From NCBI GenBank assembly GCA_963721075.1, contig CAVRHV010000002.1, forward strand, positions 1 to 64,000: a DNA stretch of 64,000 nt, given 5' to 3'. The stretch is from DATFVA01 sp963721075. Its GTDB lineage: Bacteria; Bacteroidota; Ignavibacteria; Ignavibacteriales; Ignavibacteriaceae. This document shows, in pieces, positions 33,398 to 43,609 of this stretch; position 1 is the stretch's first letter; each line of letters starts with the position of its first letter. The notes beneath the pieces are model-generated. The model worked only from the letters and a program-made list of their open reading frames with translations. It did no database searches and had not been told where the DNA came from. Position numbers and translations under genes: made by a program.

Positions 33398-34034
33398 ATC
33401 AGAAAAAGAGCGCGCCGCTGAAATTTTCACTATCCTTAACAAAGAATACCCTGAGGTAAAATCTGCACTTAATTTTTCTTCTCCCTTTCAGCTTTTGATC
33501 GCTACGATCCTTTCAGCTCAGTGTACTGATGAAAGGGTCAATATTGTTACAAAAGATCTTTTAAAAAATATAAAAAGCCTCAGGATTTCATCAATAGTTA
33601 AAAGCGAGGAGCTTGAAAAGGATATCTATTCAACAGGATTCTACAGACAGAAGGCAAAAAGCATAAAGCAATGCTGTCAGGCTCTCGTTGACGATCATAA
33701 AGGTAAGGTTCCGGCTGATTTTGAAGCACTGAACAAACTGCCGGGAGTAGGAAGGAAAACGGCTTCGGTTGTTGCCGGAAATGCATTCGGGATTCCGGCT
33801 GTTGCGGTAGATACACATGTAAAACGTTTATCGAACCTGCTGGGTTTTATTGATTCGCCGGATCCCGAAAAAATAGAATACAGACTTAAAGAACTTCTGC
33901 CGGAAAAAGACTGGGTTAAAGACTCGCATCTGCTGGCCTCCCACGGGAGAAATATATGTATAGCACGCAGACCACATTGTCTGAAATGTGCCGTGGGAAA
34001 TCTGTGCCCGTCTTTTAATCCTGCAAATGAATAA
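33387..34034 (+). CDS. nth: Endonuclease III
   Basis: Bifunctional DNA glycosylase/AP lyase of base-excision repair, removing oxidised pyrimidines. The helix-hairpin-helix LPGVGRKTASVV holds the catalytic Lys, AVDTHVKRLSN the catalytic Asp, and the C-terminal C-x6-C-x2-C-x5-C (CIARRPHC..C.....C) binds the [4Fe-4S] cluster. Length 215 is normal. ATILSAQCTDERVN is a further hallmark. Strong family match. Confidence 0.96.
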   Translation: MKGKSEKERAAEIFTILNKEYPEVKSALNFSSPFQLLIATILSAQCTDERVNIVTKDLLKNIKSLRISSIVKSEELEKDIYSTGFYRQKAKSIKQCCQALVDDHKGKVPADFEALNKLPGVGRKTASVVAGNAFGIPAVAVDTHVKRLSNLLGFIDSPDPEKIEYRLKELLPEKDWVKDSHLLASHGRNICIARRPHCLKCAVGNLCPSFNPANE

Positions 34035-34045
34035 AAGGAGGAATA

Positions 34046-34612
34046 ATGTCAGATGTAATGAGGGACAGGGAATACTGTCACAACCTGCTGAAAGAGTATA
34101 CACAGAACGATAGTCTTCTTAAACATGCCTATGCCGTAGAAACCTGTGTAAAAGCCTACGCTGAAAAATTTAATGAGGATGTTGATTATTGGTCTAACGT
34201 GGCCCTTCTTCACGATTTCGATTACGAAAAATTCCCTACTGCGGAGGAGCATCCTTATAAGGGTTCTGAAATTCTTAAAGAAAAAGGATTCGATGAGGAA
34301 TTCAGGAACGCGATTTTATCGCATGCGGATTATACCGGCGTTGCCCGCGATTCGAAACTCAAAAAAACACTTTATGCCTGTGATGAACTGGCCGGATTTA
34401 TTACAGCAGTTACTTATGTTCGTCCTAATAAAACGATCGATGAGGTAGAAGTAAAATCAGTTAAAAAGAAAATGAAAGATAAAGCATTTGCAAGGAACGT
34501 TAGTCGTGACGATATTGTTAAAGGAGCAGAAGAACTCGGTGTACCTCTTGAGGAACACATCGCATTCTGTATAGATGCTATGAAAAAGAACAAGGAAGCT
34601 TTAGGCCTGTAA
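34046..34612 (+). CDS. HD-domain phosphohydrolase (HDIG type)
   Basis: A 188-residue HD-superfamily protein. The metal-binding HD pair is in ALLHDFDYEKFP, and later histidines occur in HPYKGSEIL and ILSHADYTG. This short HD form is usually annotated as a predicted nucleotidase or phosphohydrolase without assigned substrate. GGAGGAAT ahead of the ATG is a strong ribosome binding site. It lies between nth and a peroxiredoxin on the same strand, close enough to be co-transcribed. Confidence 0.87.
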   Translation: MSDVMRDREYCHNLLKEYTQNDSLLKHAYAVETCVKAYAEKFNEDVDYWSNVALLHDFDYEKFPTAEEHPYKGSEILKEKGFDEEFRNAILSHADYTGVARDSKLKKTLYACDELAGFITAVTYVRPNKTIDEVEVKSVKKKMKDKAFARNVSRDDIVKGAEELGVPLEEHIAFCIDAMKKNKEALGL

Positions 34613-35059
34613 ATGTCCATTCAAAAAGCAGAGAACTTTATCCTCAAAGACCAGTGGGGAAAAAATTTCGAACTGTATACAAATCTTGACCGATATGTTC
34701 TGCTTGTATTTTATCCAAAAGATAATTCAACTGTTTGTTCAGCCCAGCTGGAAAACTATCAACAGAACATAAAGGATTTTGAAGAAGCAGGCATCAGGCT
34801 GGTGGGTATCAATATAGAATCTACGGATTCTCATAAATCATTCTGCCGAAATATAAATATTCAGTTCCCGATGCTTTCGGATCCCGATAAAAAGGTGAGC
34901 CGCATCTACAATGCGCTTAATTTTCTTTCGCTAAATAAGAGAAAATTGGTTCTTATAAGCCCTTCACGGGAAATAGTGTATGAGAAGAATATTCTTGTTT
35001 TCAGGTACGTCAGTACCCGAAAGATACTCGATGATCTGCGCGTCAGACAAATTATTTAA
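34613..35059 (+). CDS. Peroxiredoxin family protein
   Basis: A 148-residue AhpC/TSA-fold protein. The peroxidatic Cys is in DNSTVCSAQLENYQ, the spot of the BCP family, but the resolving Cys five residues on is absent; another Cys follows in SFCRNINIQFPML. It is thus probably a 1-Cys-like or atypical enzyme. The Prx signature FYPKDNST is intact. ATG directly follows the stop of the HD gene. It is one of three peroxiredoxins in this window. Confidence 0.86.
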   Translation: MSIQKAENFILKDQWGKNFELYTNLDRYVLLVFYPKDNSTVCSAQLENYQQNIKDFEEAGIRLVGINIESTDSHKSFCRNINIQFPMLSDPDKKVSRIYNALNFLSLNKRKLVLISPSREIVYEKNILVFRYVSTRKILDDLRVRQII

Positions 35060-35217
35060 TTGACTTGACAATTTGGGCGAAATAGGCCTAAATTGTGACA
35101 AATTATTAGGAGAATTTATTTAGCGAATTTGCTACTGTAGTTAATAAACTGGCTCTCGAAAAATTAGTTATCTGAAGTGGGAAGCCTTAAACAAACCGGG
35201 TTAATTAGATAAATTCA

Positions 35218-38200
35218 ATGATAGGCAAATTCTCCTTAATAATACTATCTCTTTTTACTGCTTCCATTTTCGCCCAGCCGGAAGTAAAAATCATATCATC
35301 AGATAGGAATTCAATTACAGTTGAGTACTCTCCTGTTTATCAGGATACCTCTGCTGTTAAGGTAGGCGACAGGGATTATCTGAATATCAATTTGTTACAA
35401 GGAGATGTCCCGGGACCGGAAAACATGGGAATGCCTGCAATTCCATTCAGGTCATTAAACATTGGAGTACCCTCCGAATTCGGCAACACAATTGAGATCC
35501 TTGGAACATCCTCTGTAAAAATGAAAGGACTTATAATCCCGACTCCGAAATTCGTTAAACAGGGAATTTCACCCTCACCCGTGTATGAGATGGGTACTGA
35601 TTATTACAACTATAAAGAGCAATCGGATCTGGTCAGCTTCGGCGATTTCGGGCTTGTAAGGAACCTTCCTGTACAGACGATAAAGATCAGCCCGGTAAAA
35701 TTTGACCCTATGGGGCAATCGATCACGCTTTATAAAACCATCAGGTTCAGGATAAATTTCAGCAGCAGGCAGAGACTGGCTTCGAAACCCGCAGACGATT
35801 TTACTGCCCGGACGATAATTAATTTTGACGCCGCAAAGTACTGGGTACACGAGCGAAAAGCACAGTCGCTTAACAAATCAATTATAAATAGTGTGCTGGC
35901 TGAAGGCAGCTGGTTTAAATTTGAAGCTCCCGAGGAGGGAATCTATAAAATAGATTACTCAATGCTTTCATCTTACGGCATTGATCCTGCTTCTGTTGAT
36001 CCGCGAACAATCAAAATTTACAATAACGGAGGCAAACCGTTACCCGAAGATCCTACAGCCGCCAGACCAGAAGACCTGGTAGAGAACGCAATTATTGTTG
36101 TCGGGCAGGGCGACGGCAAATTCGACCAGGGAGATTACATCCTCTTTTACGGAAGAGGAAATAATTTCTGGGATTACGATACAGTCTCCCATTCTATAAA
36201 CAGAGTTTTCAATATATATACGGATCATAATTATTACTGGATAACCTCGGGCGGTGCCCCCGGCAAAAGGGCTCCGGATAAAGTTAGTCTTAACCAGACC
36301 GGGGCTTACGAACAGAATTCAACTAAGGCATTTGACTACCGGGAGGACGAAAAAATAAATATAATGAATTCCGGGCGTAATTTTCTCGGGGATGAATTCA
36401 ATAATGTTGTTACTACTCACTCTTACACAAATAAGCTTGACGGCCGCCTGAATAATTTTCCTGTTGAATATCATTTGAGTTTTGTTTCTGCATCACAGAA
36501 TCCAACTGTTATTGACCTTTTTGAAAATAATACAAGGATCTGGCACCTTAATATGCCAATATCTGTTGGCAATTTATTTGACGGCAGGCAGTACACCGCA
36601 ACTGTTTTTTACAACGGCAGCCTGACGGACAACAGGAGCAATCTTCATTTTAATTTTACCCCGAATTCCGCCTCGGCAAAAGCTTATCTTGACTACTATG
36701 AAATTTTATATCAGAAGGAATTAAAAGCCTTCAACGATTTTCTTCTTTTCTTCTCTAAAGATACCAGCGCGGTAATTCAATATCGTCTAACAGGATTTTC
36801 GAACAGCAATATAAAAGTATTTGATGTTTCGGATTATGCCGGTATGAAGCAGGTTACTAACGCTCAGATCAGCGGCGGCGAATACCGTTTTCAGGCTAAT
36901 GAGGAGCAGGGACTGGTTTCGAAATACATTGCCGTCACCGGCGATCAGTATAAGACTCCCGAAAATCCGCAGGAAGCTGAAAATTCGAATATCCACGGAA
37001 TCGCTGACGGGGCGAAGTTCATAATAATTACGCACAAGAACTTTCTGGAAGCGGCCAACAAACTTAAAAATTACAGGCAGAACCAGGCTGAAAACAGGCT
37101 TTCAGCTATCGTTGTAGATGTAGATCAGATTTTTAATGAATTTGCCGGAGGTCTTCCCGATATAACAGGGATGAGGGATTTTATTAAATATGCCTTCGAT
37201 AACTGGCAGACTGCACCTGAGTATGTTCTATTCCTGGGCGCCGGAAATTATGATTATAAGGATATTCTTGGTTATCATACCAATTTCCTCCCGCCTTATG
37301 AAACTCCGGAATCTTTAGATGAAATAAATAGTTACTCATCCGATGATTTTTTTGCAAATCTTGACACTGACCAAAAAATTGATCTTGCAACAGGAAGAAT
37401 TACCTGTGAGACTCTTGCAGATGCGAATGACGCAGTTGATAAAATCATTCATTATGAAACTGAGAGTGATAAAGGACTCTGGAGAAACCTGATCACACTG
37501 GTAGCTGATGACGCCTACCAGGGTGCGGATTATCAGAATATAGGTTTTACATCCTCTTCAGAAACTCTGGCAAATGACGTAATACCTCAATCCTTTAATT
37601 TCAATAAACTCTATATGGCTACGTTTCCCATAGTTCTTACCGGGGGCGGGAAAAGGATGCCCGCAGGTAATAAGGCAATAATAAGTGCTATGAATGAGGG
37701 CACACTGATTGTGAATTTTATTGGTCATGGTGCACCATATTTATGGACAGACGAATATATATTTGAGCAAGGCGTATCTATTCCTCAGCTTCATAATGAC
37801 AGGTATTTTTTTCTGACGGCCGCTACCTGCGATTTTGGTTATTTCGACGATCCGGCTTTTGTTAGCGGTGCAGAGGAACTGGTATTAAAAAATGATGCCG
37901 GTTCAATTGCTTCGGTGGCATCTACAAGACCTGTTTACCAGACGAATAATGTGCTTCTTATGAATGCCTATTTTTCATCTTTAATGGGAAACTGGACTGA
38001 TTCTACAAGAGGAATTCCAATCGGAAGAGCTCTTTATGATGCCAAACAAATTTATACAGACACGAATGCAAGAAAATTTGTGATTTTTGGTGATCCGACA
38101 CTGCGGCTTCTTGATCCGGCTTATGAAGCGGCCATTGACTCAATAAACGGACAGCCTGTAACGGAAGGTCTGCAGTTAAAAGCATTGAGTCATACCAGGA

Positions 38201-39183
38201 TCTCGGGAAAGATACTTCATCCTGATTCTACTGCGTGGAATAATTTTAACGGCGAGGGCACACTTGAAGTGTTTGATTCGAAAAGAACTGAAAGTATTGC
38301 AAATCTTCGGGGTGAAAAAGTGACCCGCCAGGGAGGAATAATTTTTAACGGACGGGTCTCCGTAAATAGCGGAAGATTCGATGCCGATTTTGTTGTGCCT
38401 AAGGATATTTCTTATCAGGATCAGAATGGCAAGATCGTATTTTACTATCATAATCAGCAGGATGATGGTCTTGGTTTTACAAACAAAATTATTGTAGGCG
38501 GAACAGATACCAGTGCGGTTAATGACGGTAAAGGCCCTGATATAGATATCTTCTTTGACAATGCTTCTGCGCTTAACTCGAATCTGATAAGTCCCAACTC
38601 AAATCTCGTAATTAAGCTCTCAGACGCAACCGGTTTGAACACAACAGGAACAGGTATCGGGCATCAGCTACAGGGAATCCTTAACGGTAAGGAAGAGAAT
38701 CCAATTGATTTTACACGTTATTTCACAGGTGATCTTGATGCCGGAGGTAAATCGGGAGAGGTAAACTACAAGTTCAGCAATCTTGATCAGGGAAATTATT
38801 CCCTTAAGGTTAAGGCATGGGACGTTTTCAACAACTTCAGTTCGCAGACAGTTTATTTTTCGGTTGTCAGCGGAGATGATCTTGAAATAAGAGATGTTTA
38901 CAATTATCCCAACCCGTTTTCAGGTAATACCACCTTCACTTTCCAGCGGAACCAGGTTAATGATGCTGAAGTAAGGATAAAAATTTATACCGTCAGCGGC
39001 AGACTCATCAGGGAAATAGAGAATTATCATACTACTGAAAAGTTTGTAAGAATTCCGTGGGATGGACGCGATCAGGACGGGAACATTATTGCGAACGGTA
39101 CGTACCTGTACAAAATTATTGTAAAGAATCTTGACGGAAATTTCACAAAGAGTGTTTTAGGTAAACTGGCTGTGATTCGTTAG
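35218..39183 (+). CDS. porU: Type IX secretion system sortase PorU (gingipain-like C25 peptidase)
   Basis: A 1321-residue exported protein: signal peptide IGKFSLIILSLFTASIFAQ, an N-terminal beta domain, then the C25 (gingipain) catalytic domain at about residues 620-960, with the catalytic His837 in IGHGAPYLW and Cys871 in TAATCDFGY. Length and order match PorU, the outer-membrane sortase that removes C-terminal signals of T9SS cargo and attaches them to lipopolysaccharide. It ends with YNYPNPFSGNTTFTF and a FlgD-like/sorting domain (IIANGTYLYKIIVKN), so it is also cargo-like. porV follows about 108 bases on. Regulation not visible. Confidence 0.9.
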   Translation: MIGKFSLIILSLFTASIFAQPEVKIISSDRNSITVEYSPVYQDTSAVKVGDRDYLNINLLQGDVPGPENMGMPAIPFRSLNIGVPSEFGNTIEILGTSSVKMKGLIIPTPKFVKQGISPSPVYEMGTDYYNYKEQSDLVSFGDFGLVRNLPVQTIKISPVKFDPMGQSITLYKTIRFRINFSSRQRLASKPADDFTARTIINFDAAKYWVHERKAQSLNKSIINSVLAEGSWFKFEAPEEGIYKIDYSMLSSYGIDPASVDPRTIKIYNNGGKPLPEDPTAARPEDLVENAIIVVGQGDGKFDQGDYILFYGRGNNFWDYDTVSHSINRVFNIYTDHNYYWITSGGAPGKRAPDKVSLNQTGAYEQNSTKAFDYREDEKINIMNSGRNFLGDEFNNVVTTHSYTNKLDGRLNNFPVEYHLSFVSASQNPTVIDLFENNTRIWHLNMPISVGNLFDGRQYTATVFYNGSLTDNRSNLHFNFTPNSASAKAYLDYYEILYQKELKAFNDFLLFFSKDTSAVIQYRLTGFSNSNIKVFDVSDYAGMKQVTNAQISGGEYRFQANEEQGLVSKYIAVTGDQYKTPENPQEAENSNIHGIADGAKFIIITHKNFLEAANKLKNYRQNQAENRLSAIVVDVDQIFNEFAGGLPDITGMRDFIKYAFDNWQTAPEYVLFLGAGNYDYKDILGYHTNFLPPYETPESLDEINSYSSDDFFANLDTDQKIDLATGRITCETLADANDAVDKIIHYETESDKGLWRNLITLVADDAYQGADYQNIGFTSSSETLANDVIPQSFNFNKLYMATFPIVLTGGGKRMPAGNKAIISAMNEGTLIVNFIGHGAPYLWTDEYIFEQGVSIPQLHNDRYFFLTAATCDFGYFDDPAFVSGAEELVLKNDAGSIASVASTRPVYQTNNVLLMNAYFSSLMGNWTDSTRGIPIGRALYDAKQIYTDTNARKFVIFGDPTLRLLDPAYEAAIDSINGQPVTEGLQLKALSHTRISGKILHPDSTAWNNFNGEGTLEVFDSKRTESIANLRGEKVTRQGGIIFNGRVSVNSGRFDADFVVPKDISYQDQNGKIVFYYHNQQDDGLGFTNKIIVGGTDTSAVNDGKGPDIDIFFDNASALNSNLISPNSNLVIKLSDATGLNTTGTGIGHQLQGILNGKEENPIDFTRYFTGDLDAGGKSGEVNYKFSNLDQGNYSLKVKAWDVFNNFSSQTVYFSVVSGDDLEIRDVYNYPNPFSGNTTFTFQRNQVNDAEVRIKIYTVSGRLIREIENYHTTEKFVRIPWDGRDQDGNIIANGTYLYKIIVKNLDGNFTKSVLGKLAVIR

Positions 39184-39291
39184 GGGAATTAATTTTGGAC
39201 TTATATAACTTTAATAATTAACTTTATTTTTCATATTTTTTAAAAATGACAACAAGAATAATAGATCATTATTTATCGGAGGTAATATAAA

Positions 39292-40455
39292 ATGAAAACC
39301 ATATTCAGGCTATTGATGGTCAGCGTTATGTTTATGGGAATGCAGCAAGTTACGCATGCGCAAGGTGAAGCCGCTGTTCCATTTCTGCTGTTAGCCCCTG
39401 ATTCCAGGGCCGGCGGTCTGGGTGAATCCGGCGCAGGTCTCGCAGATAATTCTGCGGCTATTTTCTGGAATCCGGCAGGTCTCGCTTTCCAGACGGGAAC
39501 TGAGTTGAGTATTACTCACAGTAACTGGCTGCCTCAATTCAATCTTGATCTCTTCTATGATTACCTGACTTACAGGGAATATATGGAAGATCTGAGCGGT
39601 ACTGTATCCGCAAGCATCACATATATGAACTTCGGAGAGTTCGTGCGTACAGGTGAGACATCACCGGATCCGCTCGGAACCTTCAGATCGTTTGATGCCG
39701 CGCTTACTCTCGGCTATGCTACCAAACTTTCTCCTGACTGGGGTCTTGGATTTAATTTCAGGATTATCCACAGTCGACTTGCAGATAAAGGTGCAGGCGA
39801 CGAGCAGGGTAAAGGTGTAGCTACTTCAGTCAGTTTTGATATTGCAGCAATGTGGAGACCCGAAAAACTGGTTCTTCCTTTTATTGATGAAGATATCGGC
39901 AACAAGTTCAGTGTTGGCGTCAACCTGAGCAATCTTGGTCCCAAGATCTATTATATCGACCAGGCGCAGGCAGATCCTATACCTACAAACTTCCGCCTTG
40001 GTTTTGCTTACAGGATATTTGAAGACGAATTCAACTCTCTTACATACACGCTTGATTTCAGCAAGCTGCTTGTCAGCAGGGACAGCACCACCGGAACTTC
40101 AAAACCATTTTACCAGGCTATTTTTACTTCATGGGGCGACAAACCTTTCAATGAAGAACTTAGAGATATTGTTACCTCGATGGGTTTTGAATACTGGTAC
40201 GGCGAGCCGGGAGATTTTCTTTTTGCTCTGAGAACCGGTTACTTCTATGAAGATCCTTCCTACGGAAACAGAAAATTCTTAACCTTCGGTGCCGGTATCA
40301 GGTACGATATCTACGGATTTGACTTCAGTTATATTACCACCGATGTTTTCAAAGGCGGAGAGAATCATCCTCTTTCAAATACGTTAAGATTCAGTGTATT
40401 AATAGGATGGGGAGGAGTTCCCGAAAGCGGTCATGGCTTGCCAAGAGGAATTTAA
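39292..40455 (+). CDS. porV: PorV/PorQ-family outer-membrane protein of type IX secretion
   Basis: A 387-residue barrel protein of the PorV (LptO/FadL-like) family. Signal peptide VSVMFMGMQQVTHAQG; then FLLLAPDSRAGGLGESGAG and IFWNPAGLAFQTG, the typical PorV opening; strands to the end. PorV carries substrates from the translocon SprA to the PorU attachment complex. GGAGGTAAT before ATG is a strong ribosome binding site. It follows porU and precedes a cargo-like gene with no gap larger than 110 bases, supporting a functional T9SS unit. Confidence 0.88.
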   Translation: MKTIFRLLMVSVMFMGMQQVTHAQGEAAVPFLLLAPDSRAGGLGESGAGLADNSAAIFWNPAGLAFQTGTELSITHSNWLPQFNLDLFYDYLTYREYMEDLSGTVSASITYMNFGEFVRTGETSPDPLGTFRSFDAALTLGYATKLSPDWGLGFNFRIIHSRLADKGAGDEQGKGVATSVSFDIAAMWRPEKLVLPFIDEDIGNKFSVGVNLSNLGPKIYYIDQAQADPIPTNFRLGFAYRIFEDEFNSLTYTLDFSKLLVSRDSTTGTSKPFYQAIFTSWGDKPFNEELRDIVTSMGFEYWYGEPGDFLFALRTGYFYEDPSYGNRKFLTFGAGIRYDIYGFDFSYITTDVFKGGENHPLSNTLRFSVLIGWGGVPESGHGLPRGI

Positions 40456-40461
40456 TCTTTT

Positions 40462-43400
40462 ATGCATAGAATCTTCCCGTTAATATTTCTCGTTCTATTT
40501 GGTTTGGGCAGTTTAACTGCCCAAACATTTATTGGAAAACTCAATCCTTTTCCAACTTCTAACCCGGTTGGTATTACTGCCGGAGATACATTAAAAATTC
40601 TTGCTGTTATGGTCAGCTTTGAAAACGACCGTGATGGTACAACTTTCGGCAACGGAAAATTCGGTTCAATTTATACACAGGATTACGGCAATACAATATT
40701 AGATCCTTTACCTCACGATAGATCTTACTTTGAAGCTCATTTACAGTTCGTTAAGAACTATTTCGAAAAGGTTTCCAACGGACAGTTGTTTATTCAGTAT
40801 ACAGTTCTGCCGGATACGTTTTCCGTATCCCAGACGATGAGGAATTATTCACCTCCGAACAATTCCGATGATTTTTCTTCATTGGGTAATTTCTCGCAGG
40901 AAGTTTGGCAGAAAGCTGATGCAATGAATCCCGGTTTCGATTTTTCGGATTATGATGTATTTACGATATTTCACGCCGGAGTAGGACGTGATATTTCACT
41001 TCCCGGAAGTATCGGGAATGAGAATGATCTGCCTTCTGTCTATCTCGGTTTTGATGCATTGCAGAATATATTCGGTCCTGATTTTTCCGGATTTCCGGTT
41101 TCGGGCGGCACTTTTAACATTAAGAACACAATGATCATTCCGGAAACAGAGAGTCGTGAAATAGAAACCATCGGCGGCTCTGTTTTATTTCAGGTAACTA
41201 TTAACGGGTTACTTGCTGCCAGTGTAGGCAGTTATCTTGGACTTCCCGATCTCTTTGACACTGAAACAGGTTTAAGTGCCATCGGCAGGTTTGGTCTTAA
41301 TGGACGGACAGGCAATATTCGCCTACAACGGAATTTATCCGCCGCAGCCCTCTGCCTGGGAAAAGATATTTCTCGGCTGGGCACAGCCGGTTGAAGTTAA
41401 CCCGGGAAATTATTCTGTAAATGTTACAGCGGATCTGGCTTCAGGTATCGGCGATACAACAATTCTTAAAGTCCCCATCAATTCCACCGAATATTATCTT
41501 GTGGAAAACAGGGAAAGGGACGTTAACAATGACGGATCAAAAGTAACTTACCAGGTTAACGGAAGTACATTCACTAGAACTTTTACAAAGGATACAACAG
41601 GATATTACAGTTTTGATGTTGATTCAGTTGACGGAGTTGTTACCGATGTGGATGAATTTGACTGGGCCCTGCCCGGAAACGGCATTGTTATATGGCATAT
41701 AGATCAGAATGTTATTGATGCAAAAATTGGTGCTAATAAAATAAATACCGACAAATTTAACCGAGGGGTTGATGTAGAAGAAGCTGATGGCATTCAGGAT
41801 ATCGGCGAACAGTTTACAACGATATTTGGCGATGTAGTTATTGGTGAAGGAGGTCCCGAAGACTTCTGGTACAGCAGTAATCCTGCTGATCTTTATGAAA
41901 ATAAATTTTCGAAGGATACAAGGCCGCCGGCAGTAACAAACTCCGGTGCGAATAGTCTTATTACTATGTCAGGTTTTTCCGATCTCAGCAATAAGATGAA
42001 CTTCAGATTAGCTTACGGCGACTCTACAATTGTTCCTTTATTCTCAAGGAATACCGGGTACACCGGCAGCCAGTTTTATTTAACCGCCCCAAGGGAATAT
42101 TTTACATTTGCTCTTCAGGCGGATTCATCGGTTTACTTCCTGAACGGCGATGGCACTGAAACCATGCCTTACATAGGTGGACTATCGACAACTAAGATGG
42201 CCGCCTTCAATGTTCAAAACGTTCAGCATATTGTGGGAGCCCGGCAGCAATACATAGCTGAATATCTTACAGACGGCACAACTCCCTTAATTTCAACTCT
42301 TGGTTCCGGCCTGTATACAACAGCCCCGGTGGTTAGATATCTTCCCGATACCGAGGAACCTCAAATATTGGTAGGAACGTCTGACGGTAAGATCATTATG
42401 GTTAAACCTGCAGAGCTTCCTAACACGCCGATGACAGTTCAGGATAGTATTGAATTCGGTCAGGAGCTTACCGTAAAGCAGATTGCGGCAGAGGGTAGTT
42501 TTATAGCTGCAATATTTTCGTCGGCGAACAGTGCAGTTCCTTACAAAGGCTATCAGGATAATAACGGAAACAGCTTAAGTATTAAGGATGAGACACCCGT
42601 GAAGCTGGCAGTCACACAGAACGGAAAAGGTGAGTACATTGCCGTTGTGCTGACGAGCAGCAGAAACTTCTATGTTATTTCGGGAAGCGAAGTGATAAAC
42701 CACTGGAACGTACCCGGGACTACTGAACTCAATTCCTTCGCAGTTGCCGATCTGAAGCGGGACGGAGAGAACTATATAATTTATAACAGCGGTGCAAATA
42801 TTGAAGCAAGAAACCTTAGCGGTGCGCTTGCCGATAATTTTCCATTTATGGATCCGGACAATAAAGAATTTACCGGGAATATACTTGCCGCTGATTTCGA
42901 AGGCGACAGAAGCGCGGAAATAGTTGCTTCTACGATCGATGGAAGAATATTCGCTATAGACGGTGGAACCGGAAAAACAGTTTACGGGTTTCCGATTTCT
43001 GCGGGTTCCGGTCTTGCGGCTTACCCGGTGCTTTATACCGATAGCGGTAAAACTTCACTTGCGGTTTTTAACGGAAGCATGAACCTGACGGCATGGAATA
43101 TCGCACAAACAGAAGGCAAGGTTTTCTGGGGCAGTGAGTACGGAGATACGGAGAACAGCTCTTTTGTAGAAGCTGCATCGGGACAAAATGCCCCGGCAGG
43201 ATTTTTCCCTGCAGACAGAGCGTACAATTATCCAAATCCCGTTTATGACGGCCAGACATATATTAGATATTATGTTTCGGAAGACGCAAAGATAAATATT
43301 AAGATCTTTGATCTTGCCGGCGACTACGTAGCAGAGTTGAATGATAATGCGCAGGGCGGACTTGACAATGAGACTGTATGGAATGTGGGTGATATTCAAA

Positions 43401-43486
43401 GCGGTGTGTACCTTGCAAGGATTGAGGTTACCGGTGTAAGCGGTAAAACCGATTCGAAAATCATAAAAATTGCCGTAGTGAAATAA
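40462..43486 (+). CDS. M6-metalloprotease-like secreted protein with T9SS sorting domain, zinc motif lost (frameshifted)
   Basis: Two frames merge to about 1007 residues; one extra A at 41299-41300 explains the break (GRFGLMDGQAIFAYNG resumes). Signal peptide RIFPLIFLVLFGLGSLTAQ. Residues 30-330 resemble the M6 (immune-inhibitor A-like) domain, including DYDVFTIFHAGVGRD, LGLPDLFD and GRFGLMDG, but where HExxH of active enzymes should stand the protein has ASVGS (residues 253-257, 41218-41232). The ligands are therefore gone and the fold is probably non-catalytic. A propeller-like middle region and a C-terminal T9SS sorting domain (YNYPNPVYDGQTYIRYYV, SGVYLARIEV) follow. It is next to porV. 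Confidence 0.82.
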
Positions 43487-43609
43487 AATTTTATCACACT
43501 TCAACATTGAGGATAAGATCTGAGAAACTTCTAAAAACTCATCAACTTACCAGATTTGAGTAATACTGTTTATCTGTTCAGTTAAATCCAAAAATGAATT
43601 AAACTTTCT

